Of a stretch of 64,000 nt of DNA, positions 45,521 through 53,190 are shown one piece after another. Under the pieces are notes generated by a model that had not been told where the DNA came from, did no database searches, and worked only from the letters and a program-made list of their open reading frames with translations. The stretch covers positions 1-64,000 of the forward strand of contig WGNI01000011.1 of the NCBI GenBank assembly GCA_016124655.1, given 5' to 3'. A program made the position numbers and the translations under genes. This DNA is from Alphaproteobacteria bacterium. Lineage in GTDB: Bacteria; Pseudomonadota; Alphaproteobacteria; Caulobacterales; Aquidulcibacteraceae. Positions within the stretch are counted from its first letter, which is position 1; every line of letters starts with the position of its first letter.

Positions 45521-46876
45521 ATGCGTTCATATTTGCTTAAGCTTTTGCCGCTGTTCGCGGCATTTTTCGTTTGGTCGGCGCCTGCAGCGCACGCGCAGGA
45601 AGGGCCTTGGCGGCTCACCGCGCGCGAAGGCGTTGTGCGCGTTGCCGAGCCAGGCCAGGGCGCGCGCGAAGGCGAGGCGCGTCAGGTGCTGGCGCCCGGC
45701 GCCACGGTGACGACGGGCGCGCGCAGCCGCGCCACCATCGAAAACGGCGTGCAGCGCATGGAGATGACAGCAAACAGCCGTCTCACCATCGCCGCGAACT
45801 CATCCTCATCCTCAACCCGCATCCTGCAGGATTTGGGCTCGGTCCTGTTCCGCGTGGACCGCCGCCCTGAGCAGCATTTCCGCGTCGAAACCCCGCTTCT
45901 GGCGGCCGTGGTGAAGGGCACGACGTTCACTGTCACAGCCAATGCCGAGCAGGACGCAGTGCATGTCGCCCATGGCCTGGTCGAAGTGCACGCCAACGCC
46001 AACGGCGCCGTGCAGGACGTGCCCGCCGGCGAAACCGTTCTGGTGACGCGCGAGGCCCCTGGCGTGCTCGCGGCCCCTGCCTTCGGCGATGCCGCGCCCG
46101 ACGCGGCGGCGGTCACGCAGGAATTGGACTATGCAGCGCTGTCTGATGGTCTGTTGGAAGGCCCCGGCGCAGCCCAGGCGGCGACGGTCGTGCCCGGTTC
46201 GGCCAACGCCGCAGCCCCCGGCGCCGCCGGCGGCATGAGCGGCGCGGCGCAAGAGAACGCGTCGTCCGGCGGCTTCTTCAGCCAGACATTCGGCGCGCTG
46301 CGCAGCGTCGTCGCCTCGGTCACCGGCGCGTCGCACGCCAACCAGAACAACAACGGCGTCCCTGGAGTGAATGGCAACCCCAATGCCGGCGGCAATGGCA
46401 ACGGCAACGGCAACGCGGGTGACAATGGCAACGCTGGCGGCAATGGCAACGGGAATGGGAATGCCGGCGGCAATGGAAATGGCAACGTCGGCGGCGGCAA
46501 CGCCAATGCTGGCGGCGGCGCGAACGCAAACGTCGGCGGCGGCAACGCCAATGCTGGCGGCGGCGCGAACGCAAACGTCGGCGGCGGCAACGCCAATGCC
46601 GGCGGCGGCGCGAATGCGAACGTCGGCGGCGGCAACGCCAATGCTGGCGGCGGCGCGAACGCCAACGTCGGCGGCGGCAACGCGAATGCTGGCGGCGGCG
46701 CGAACGCAAACGTCGGCGGCGGCAACGCCAATGCTGGCGGCGGCGCGAATGCGAACGTCGGCAGCGGCAACGCCAATGTTGGCGTCAATGTCGGCGGCGG
46801 CGGCGTGGCGAATGTCGGCGCGAACACTGGCGGCAACGGCAACGGCAACGGCAACGGCCAGGCGCCGCTGCTATGA
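45521..46876 (+). CDS. exported FecR-domain protein with Gly/Asn repeat tail
   Basis: The 451-residue protein has a signal peptide (ends near AAHAQE), a FecR-type domain (about 30-160: REGVVRV, GATVTTGARSRATIE, RLTIAANSSS, GSVLFRVDRRPEQHFRVETP, AVVKGTTFTV, VLVTRE) and a low-complexity tail from about 285. That tail has GNG/NAG blocks, then six copies of GGGNANAGGGANANV. FecR domains of this type occur in periplasmic or surface proteins that sit next to CHASE2 proteins. The tail is not a known export signal. It overlaps the next gene by 4 bases. Confidence 0.85.
   Translation: MRSYLLKLLPLFAAFFVWSAPAAHAQEGPWRLTAREGVVRVAEPGQGAREGEARQVLAPGATVTTGARSRATIENGVQRMEMTANSRLTIAANSSSSSTRILQDLGSVLFRVDRRPEQHFRVETPLLAAVVKGTTFTVTANAEQDAVHVAHGLVEVHANANGAVQDVPAGETVLVTREAPGVLAAPAFGDAAPDAAAVTQELDYAALSDGLLEGPGAAQAATVVPGSANAAAPGAAGGMSGAAQENASSGGFFSQTFGALRSVVASVTGASHANQNNNGVPGVNGNPNAGGNGNGNGNAGDNGNAGGNGNGNGNAGGNGNGNVGGGNANAGGGANANVGGGNANAGGGANANVGGGNANAGGGANANVGGGNANAGGGANANVGGGNANAGGGANANVGGGNANAGGGANANVGSGNANVGVNVGGGGVANVGANTGGNGNGNGNGQAPLL
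46490..46759 (+). repeat. six tandem 45-bp coding repeats
   Basis: Each unit encodes GGGNANAGGGANANV; units start at 46490, 46535, 46580, 46625, 46670 and 46715. They differ mostly at third codon positions (aat/aac, gca/gcg/gcc, gct/gcc), so the protein repeat is under selection while copy number may vary by slippage or recombination. Confidence 0.95.
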
Positions 46877-49263
46877 TTTCAGCGGCGTCGGTGCGCACGC
46901 GGTTCGACGCCTTCCTCGGCGTTGCGCGGCGCATCGGCGCGCGCCGGGCGCGGCTGGCGGCGGTGTTGGTCGCCCTCGCGGTTGCGCTGTCGCTCGGCGC
47001 GTTTCAGCCGCTGGACAATGCCCTGAACGCCTTTCGCGCGCGCATCTTGCAGCGCGCGCCCACGCACACGATCACCATCGTCGCGATCGATCCCGAAAGC
47101 CTACGCGCGGACAATGAATGGCCGTGGCCGCGCGAGCGCTATGCGCGCGTGATCGACAATCTGCGCACAGCCGGCGCGACCCTGATCGGCTTTGACATCG
47201 ATTTCAGCGCGCGCTCGGACGACCAGTCCGATGATGCGCTGCGCCAAGCCATCGACGCCGATCCCGGCGCGATCGTGCTGCCGACCTTCGTGCAGAGAGA
47301 CGGCGTCAACCGCAACCTGCCGCTGGCCGCGCTGTCGGAGAACGCGATATTCGCCGGCGTCAACGTGCCGATCGATCCCGACGGCGCTGCGCGGCGATAC
47401 TTTCGCGGCTACGTGCACGACGGCGCCTACACGGCCTCGATGGCCTCCGTCCTGGCCGGCGCGCCCTATGGCGACGTTTCAGCGTTCACGCTCGACTTTG
47501 GCATTCGTCTCGATCAGATCGACGTGCTGAGTTTCCAGGATGTGTACACCGGGCGTTTTGATCCTGAACGCGTGCGCGGTCGCGTCATCCTGATCGGCGC
47601 CACGGCGCTGGAGTTCGGCGACGTGTTTCCCACAGTTGCGGGCCCCGCGACGCCCGGCGTCGCCATTCACGCGCTGGCGTACGAAAACTTGCTCCAAGGG
47701 CGCGCGCTGATGCCGCTCACGCCGCTGGCGTCTTTGGGCGCGGCGTTTCTGGTGTTGGCGCTGTTGTGGCCGCGCGCGGGCGCGCTGGATGTGCGCCGTT
47801 TGCTTTGGCGTCACGGCGCTGTCGCATCGGCTGCGATCCTCGGGCCGCTCGTGCTGCAGGCGATGACGCCGGTCATGATTGACGCAGGCGTCGTGCTGGC
47901 GGCGCAGGCGATCAGTCTGATCGCCGCGATCCAATACGAACTGGCGCGCCGCAAATCCGAGGTCGCGCGCCAGCGAGAAGCCCATCTCCGCCACGCCGCA
48001 ACACACCATTCCGAAACCGGTCTGACCAATCGGCGCGCCGCGCTCGCCGCGTTGGAGCAGGCGATGGCCGCAAAGCAGGACGGCGTGATCGCCGTCGTCG
48101 TTGTTGGCGTCAGCCGCTTCCGCACGCTGCGCGCCGCGATCGGCCATGCGCGCGCCAACGACGTCATGACCCGGCTGTCAAAGCGGATCGCCGAGGTCTG
48201 CGGCGAGGGCGCCGTGTTTTATCTCTCGACGGCGACGTTTTGCGCTTGGCTCGACGCAGCCGATTGCAAAGAGGCGCTGCGCCGCATTCAGGATTGTCTG
48301 CAGCATCTCGACACCCGTGTCGAACTCGACGGCCAGGAATTCGATCTGGCGCTGCGCGCCGGCGCCGCGATTTCGCCAACCGCCCAGGGCGCGCCGGAGG
48401 CGCTCCTTGAAAACGCCGCCCGTGCGCTCGACGAGGCGCAGGCGCAAAAGCGCGCCTTCCTGGCGTTCGATGCAGCGAACTTCCCCGATCCGCAGCTGCG
48501 CCTGACCATGCTATCGGCGATGCAGGCGGGCTTGAGCCGCAATGAGTTTCGGCTTGTCTACCAGCCCAAGGCGTCCGCCCGCGACGGCGCGATCGTCGGC
48601 GCGGAAGCGTTGATGCGCTGGACCCATCACGAGCACGGCCCGATCCCGCCAGGCCGGTTCATCCTCGCCGCGGAAGAAACCGGCGCCATCGATCCCTTGA
48701 CGCGTTGGGCCATCATCCGCGCGATCGAAGATCAGGCCGCGATGCGCGCGGCCGGCGTGTTCGTTCCGATTTCAGTCAACGTTTCCGCGCGATCCTTGTC
48801 GGACGCAAAGTTCTGCGATTTCGCGGTCGATGCGGTGAAACGCTCCGGCGCCACGCTCTGCTTTGAGATCACGGAAACCGCGATTATCGACGATCCCGTT
48901 GAAGCGCTCACCGCCATCGATGAATTCCGCGCCGCTGGCATCAAGATCGCGATCGACGATTACGGCGCGGGCCTCTCGTCCCTGGCTTATCTCAAGCAGA
49001 TCGCCGCCGACGAATTGAAGCTCGACAAATCGCTCGTCGACGACATGGAGGCCACACCGCGCGACCGCCTGATCGTGAAATCCACGATCGATCTGGCGCA
49101 CGGCCTTGGCTTGACCGTTGTGGCCGAAGGCGTCGAAGACGAAATGATCACCGCCGCGCTCGCGGCGATGGGTTGCGACCTGATCCAGGGCTACCATGTC
49201 TCCAAGCCGTTGCCGTTGGATGACTTCATCACGCTGTGCGGCGTCCGCGCCGCCGCCGCCTAG
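46873..49263 (+). CDS. CHASE2 - degenerate GGDEF - EAL c-di-GMP phosphodiesterase
   Basis: The 796-residue membrane protein has a first helix (about 33-53), an extracytoplasmic CHASE2 domain (AIDPESLRADNEWPWPRERY, GATLIGFDIDFSAR, GRVILIGATA), helices (about 275-365), a degenerate GGDEF domain (TGLTNRRAAL is kept, but the GGDEF motif position reads YLSTATFCAW), and an EAL domain. EAL residues look complete: EAL at 578-580, NVSARSL, FEITETA, Asp695-Asp696 (IDDYGAG), LKLDKSLV, AEGVED and QGYHVSKP. It should hydrolyse c-di-GMP in response to a periplasmic cue, and is translationally coupled to the FecR-domain gene. Confidence 0.9.
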   Translation: MISAASVRTRFDAFLGVARRIGARRARLAAVLVALAVALSLGAFQPLDNALNAFRARILQRAPTHTITIVAIDPESLRADNEWPWPRERYARVIDNLRTAGATLIGFDIDFSARSDDQSDDALRQAIDADPGAIVLPTFVQRDGVNRNLPLAALSENAIFAGVNVPIDPDGAARRYFRGYVHDGAYTASMASVLAGAPYGDVSAFTLDFGIRLDQIDVLSFQDVYTGRFDPERVRGRVILIGATALEFGDVFPTVAGPATPGVAIHALAYENLLQGRALMPLTPLASLGAAFLVLALLWPRAGALDVRRLLWRHGAVASAAILGPLVLQAMTPVMIDAGVVLAAQAISLIAAIQYELARRKSEVARQREAHLRHAATHHSETGLTNRRAALAALEQAMAAKQDGVIAVVVVGVSRFRTLRAAIGHARANDVMTRLSKRIAEVCGEGAVFYLSTATFCAWLDAADCKEALRRIQDCLQHLDTRVELDGQEFDLALRAGAAISPTAQGAPEALLENAARALDEAQAQKRAFLAFDAANFPDPQLRLTMLSAMQAGLSRNEFRLVYQPKASARDGAIVGAEALMRWTHHEHGPIPPGRFILAAEETGAIDPLTRWAIIRAIEDQAAMRAAGVFVPISVNVSARSLSDAKFCDFAVDAVKRSGATLCFEITETAIIDDPVEALTAIDEFRAAGIKIAIDDYGAGLSSLAYLKQIAADELKLDKSLVDDMEATPRDRLIVKSTIDLAHGLGLTVVAEGVEDEMITAALAAMGCDLIQGYHVSKPLPLDDFITLCGVRAAAA

Positions 49264-49277
49264 CAGGGACGCGCGCC

Positions 49278-50948
49278 TCACAAGAAATAGGATTGCCTAA
49301 GGTCGCGCTTCAGCACTTTCCCGGTCGCGGTGCGCGGCAGATCTTGCGTCGTGATTTTCAGCTGTGTGGGAATCTTGAAGCGCGCCAACCGCTCCAGAAG
49401 CGGCGCGATGATGTCGGCTTCGCGCACCTGGCCGGCGCGCACTGCGCTGACCTGAACCACGGCGCCGACTTCTTCGCCGTAGGCGGCATGCGGCACGCCG
49501 ACGACCGCGGCGTCGAGCACGTCTGGATGCTCCAGCAGCAACGCTTCCACTTCCGCGCAATAAACGTTTTCGCCGCCGCGGATGATCACATCCTTCAGCC
49601 GGTCCACGACGTAATAAAGCCCGTCGCTGCTGCGATAGCCCAGATCGCCGGTGCGAAACCAGCCGCCGCCGAACGCTTTTTCCGTCGCGTCCGGATTGCC
49701 CCAATAGCCGGGCACGACGTTCGGCCCGCGCACCCAAAGTTCGCCGATGTCGGCTGACGCGCAATCATGGCCCTGATCATCGACAATGCGGATATCCGCC
49801 GTCGGAACCGGGCGGCCGATGCTGTCAGGATGCGCGAGATAATCCGCCCCGGAATTGACGATCACGGCGCTCGTCGTCTCCGTCAGCCCATATCCGTTGC
49901 CGGGCGCGGCGCGGGCGTTGAACTGTTCGCCGATGCGCCGGATCAGATCGGGCGGCACCGGCGCGCCGCCGGACGTGACGCCAAGGAGTGTATCGAGGCT
50001 GTGCCCGGTCGCCGATGCGGTCTCCAGCAATTGCCGCACGACAATCGGCACGCCGGCGACGCTCGAAAGCTGATGCCGCTCGATAATCGCAATCGCCTCT
50101 GGCGGCGACCATTTATACATCAGCCCCAGCCGCATGCCGGCCGCCATGCCAATTAGGAGCCCGCTCAATCCGCCGATATGAAAGAACGGGAACGTCGCCA
50201 GCATGCCGGCCTGCGGTTCATCCGGCGCGGCCTGCGTGGGCAGTCCTGCCATCACGCGGCCGACTGTGGCGTTCAACAGCGAATTGAAGAGATTGGTGAC
50301 GTGATTGCGATGCGTCGCCATCGCGCCCTTCGGCGCGCCGGTCGTGCCGGACGTGTACAGGATCGTCGCCAGATCGAGCGGGCTGATGGCGCAATCGGGT
50401 GGTTCTCCGCCGCCCGCGCAGGCGTCCTCAATGGCGATTCCGCCCGCGCCATGTTCGCCGCGCCGCGCAACAATCAGCGCGCGGGGATTGATGGCGTCGA
50501 GAATCGGGCGCACCCGCGCCAGCCGTTCGCCGTCCACGATCAGCGCGCAGGCGCCGCTGTCTTTCAGCGCGTACGCCAATTCCTGCGTGGTCCACCACGC
50601 ATTGAGCGACACCGTGATCGCGCCGATGCTCTGGCACGCCCAGAACGCCACACTCCAATCGGGATAATTGCGCATGCCGATGGCGACGCGGTCGCCCTTG
50701 AGCACGCCCTGGGCGTTGAGCGTGCGCGCAAGCGCTGCGGCGCGCGCATAATGCTCGATATACGTGAGCGTTTCGCCTTCGTAGAGCAGGAACGGGCGCT
50801 CGCCATACGCCGGCGTTTGCAGAAACACCTCGCGCAGTGACGCAGGCGCATGGGCGTAGATGCGCATCGGCGGCGCGCTGTCATCGTGCGCGATCTCAAA
50901 CGGACCCTCCGCGGTCAGCGCGGCGACGACCTCTTCCCGTTGCGTCAT
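49278..50948 (-). CDS. AMP-forming acyl-CoA ligase
   Basis: The 556-residue enzyme has the ANL motifs ILYTSGTTGAPKGAMATHRN, GNGYGLTETTSA, FRTGDLGYRSSDGLYYVVDR, RGGENVYCAEVE and a C-terminal ATGKVLKRDLR. It activates an unidentified acid to acyl-CoA. Its N-terminal half (DWSVAFWACQSIGAITVSLNAWWTTQELAY) resembles the ligase at 16760-18505. The start ATG at 50948 has a weak ribosome site. It is divergent from the truncated acyl-CoA dehydrogenase. Confidence 0.9.
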   Translation of the reverse strand: MTQREEVVAALTAEGPFEIAHDDSAPPMRIYAHAPASLREVFLQTPAYGERPFLLYEGETLTYIEHYARAAALARTLNAQGVLKGDRVAIGMRNYPDWSVAFWACQSIGAITVSLNAWWTTQELAYALKDSGACALIVDGERLARVRPILDAINPRALIVARRGEHGAGGIAIEDACAGGGEPPDCAISPLDLATILYTSGTTGAPKGAMATHRNHVTNLFNSLLNATVGRVMAGLPTQAAPDEPQAGMLATFPFFHIGGLSGLLIGMAAGMRLGLMYKWSPPEAIAIIERHQLSSVAGVPIVVRQLLETASATGHSLDTLLGVTSGGAPVPPDLIRRIGEQFNARAAPGNGYGLTETTSAVIVNSGADYLAHPDSIGRPVPTADIRIVDDQGHDCASADIGELWVRGPNVVPGYWGNPDATEKAFGGGWFRTGDLGYRSSDGLYYVVDRLKDVIIRGGENVYCAEVEALLLEHPDVLDAAVVGVPHAAYGEEVGAVVQVSAVRAGQVREADIIAPLLERLARFKIPTQLKITTQDLPRTATGKVLKRDLRQSYFL

Positions 50949-51050
50949 GTGGGGCCTGCTCCCGACGCGCGGTGATAACACGATTGCCGCAAGATTGAAA
51001 CGCGATATAGAAATTTCAACAACACCGAGCGCGATGGCGAGGAGGCGACG

Positions 51051-51458
51051 ATGGATTTCAATCTGCCCCAAGAGCTGACCGCTTATCTTGGCGAGCTTGA
51101 TCGCTTCATCGAGGCCGAGATCGAGCCGCTCGAATTGCAGGACGACAACATCCGCTTCTTCGATCACCGCCGCGAATGGGCGCGCACTGAATTCGACAAC
51201 GGCGGCTTGCCGCGTCCGGAACGGGAAGAGCTGATGCGCGACGCGCGCCGCCGCGCCGACAAGGCGGGCCATTTGCCTTTCGCGCTGCCGCGCGAGTTCG
51301 GCGGCAAGGACGGCTCAATCCTTTGGATGACCGTGATCCGCGAACACCGCGCGACGTTCCCGTTCGGGTGCCTCGGCCCCCGTCGCAACGAGATGGACGC
51401 TCTGACCTGGGACGATGTCGATTACCGCAAGCAAAGCCCGGTGCGCCCCGGCCACTGA
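51051..51458 (+). pseudogene. truncated acyl-CoA dehydrogenase, N-terminal part only
   Basis: Residues 1-103 match the N-terminal domain of acyl-CoA dehydrogenases of about 400 residues (MDFNLPQELTAYLGELDRFI, DNIRFFDHRREWARTEFDN, LPREFGGKDGSILWMTVIRE). Homology stops abruptly after IREH; the last 32 residues are unrelated, and the substrate-binding, FAD-binding and catalytic domains are missing. The tail contains LGPRRNEMDALTWDDVDY, which resembles box I of tyrosine recombinases (R-x-x-E-x-x-x-L-x-W-x-D-V-D); this may be a scar of an integration or chance. The ribosome site GAGGAGG is intact. Confidence 0.78.
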
Positions 51459-51508
51459 AGACGCGGCGCTTCCGAGATCAGGCGCGGCGGAGGAGGGGAG
51501 AAACGCCC

Positions 51509-53056
51509 ATGCTGCTGAGCGATATTCCCGTATTGGCGGCGCATCACGCGCCGGATGTTCCCGCCATCCTGTTTGAAGACCGCGTCACCACGTATCGTGC
51601 GCTGCGCGACCGCGTGTTTCAGCTTTCCCATGCGCTGGCCGATATTGCAGCGCCCGGCGATCGCATTGCCATTCTGGCGGAGAATTGCCCCGAATACATC
51701 GAATGCTACTACGCCGTGCCCGGCGCGCGCATGGGGCTGACGCTCCTCAACTATCGCCTCTCGCCACGCGAACTCGCCTTCATCATCGGCGACAGCGCGC
51801 CGAAAGCGCTTTTCCTGGAGCCGAAATATCTGCCGGCGATCCGCGAAGTCCGCGATCGCATCCCATCCGTCGAGACGCTGATCCTGATCGGCGGCCAAGC
51901 GGAGGCCGACTGCATCGCTTATGAGGCGCTGCTGGCGCGCGGCGCGCCGGTTGAGCCAAGCGAGCGGCCCGCCGAAACGGATTTATGCTGGCTGCTCTAC
52001 ACCTCCGGCACGACCGGTTTGCCCAAAGGCGCGATGCTCTCGCATCGCAATCTCTTGGCCGCGATCATGAACGCGCTCGCTGCCTGGGAGACGCCGGCCG
52101 ACGACGTATGCCTGCAAACGTTTCCGCTGTTTCATGTCGCGGGCTATGTCGTGCCGATCCATCACCTGCGCGGCGTGCCGCTCGCGGTGATGCGCAATTT
52201 CGATCCCGAGACCCTCGCGCGCATGGTGGAGCGCCACAAAGTCACCAACACCGCCATGGCGCCGACCATGGTGGCGATGCTGCTTGACGATCCGCGCCTC
52301 GCGGCCTTCGATCTCTCCAGCCTGCGCCGCATCGGCTATGGCGCATCCGCCATGCCAGCGGAAATCATACGTCGCGCGCAGCGCCGCTGGCCCGCCGTGC
52401 GCTTCACCACCGGCTTCGGCATGACCGAGCTGGCGGGCAATGTCATGGCGATGGGCCCAGACGATCACGAGCGCGCCGCGGCGCACGATCTGCCGATCCT
52501 TCGCTCCGTTGGCAAACAAATGCCGCTCGCGCGCGTGCGCGTCGTCGACGATGCGGGCCAGGACGCGCCGCCCGGCGAGACTGGAGAGCTGGTCGTCAAG
52601 GGCGACCAGGTGCTGTGCGGCTATTGGGGCAATCCGGATGCGACGAAGAAGAGCTTCATCGACGGCTGGTTTCGCAGCGGCGATCTCGCGCGCTGGGATG
52701 ACGAAGGCTACCTCTATATCGTCGATCGCAAGAAGGACATGATCCTGACCGGCGGGGAGAATGTCTATCCGCGCGAAGTCGAAGAGGTTCTGTTCGAGCA
52801 TCCCGAAATTGCTGACGCCGCCGTCATCGGATCGCCCGACGTCACCTGGGGCGAAATCGTCGTCGCTGTCGTTTGCCAACGCAGCGGCGCCGCGCTGACG
52901 GCGGAAGAGGTGATCGCATTCGTGCGCGAACGGATCGCAAGTTACAAGAAACCGCGCTGTGTCGTATTTCTCGACGCCTTGCCGCGCAATGCGTCGGGCA
53001 AAGTGCTCAAGCGCGAACTGCGTGAACGCATCGCCTCCGGGGACATCCCGCTCTGA
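51509..53056 (+). CDS. AMP-forming acyl-CoA ligase (long-chain/benzoate-like)
   Basis: The 515-residue ANL enzyme has LLYTSGTTGLPKGAMLSHRN, TGFGMTELAGN, FRSGDLARWDDEGYLYIVDR, LTGGENVYPREVE and NASGKVLKRELR. It has no membrane segment. The start at 51509 follows GGAGGAGGGGAG. It comes 50 bases after the acyl-CoA dehydrogenase remnant and 134 bases before the TonB-dependent receptor gene; the set suggests uptake and CoA activation of one compound, now with a broken dehydrogenase step. Confidence 0.92.
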   Translation: MLLSDIPVLAAHHAPDVPAILFEDRVTTYRALRDRVFQLSHALADIAAPGDRIAILAENCPEYIECYYAVPGARMGLTLLNYRLSPRELAFIIGDSAPKALFLEPKYLPAIREVRDRIPSVETLILIGGQAEADCIAYEALLARGAPVEPSERPAETDLCWLLYTSGTTGLPKGAMLSHRNLLAAIMNALAAWETPADDVCLQTFPLFHVAGYVVPIHHLRGVPLAVMRNFDPETLARMVERHKVTNTAMAPTMVAMLLDDPRLAAFDLSSLRRIGYGASAMPAEIIRRAQRRWPAVRFTTGFGMTELAGNVMAMGPDDHERAAAHDLPILRSVGKQMPLARVRVVDDAGQDAPPGETGELVVKGDQVLCGYWGNPDATKKSFIDGWFRSGDLARWDDEGYLYIVDRKKDMILTGGENVYPREVEEVLFEHPEIADAAVIGSPDVTWGEIVVAVVCQRSGAALTAEEVIAFVRERIASYKKPRCVVFLDALPRNASGKVLKRELRERIASGDIPL

Positions 53057-53190
53057 GCTTCCCCAGGCGCGCGACTGCCCTGAGGGCAAGCGGTTCGGCG
53101 CAAAAATTATTTGTGCACGTTATAAAATGGAGTACCGTCCAGGGGCCGGTAAAGCCGCGAAACAAGCGGCGCCGGTCCTGGGAGGAGTAC

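Noticed and set aside
46490-46759. CRISPR-like array of 45-bp repeats
   Set aside because: The repeats are contiguous, without spacers, in frame and encode a Gly/Asn/Ala tail.
51390-51458. An intact integrase gene or prophage edge
   Set aside because: Only about 20 residues resemble a recombinase box; no catalytic domain, att site or phage gene is present.
53057-53190. Promoter of the TonB-dependent receptor with -10 TATAAA at 53121
   Set aside because: The -10 is attractive, but no -35 of reasonable quality lies at the right distance, so I do not list it as a feature.
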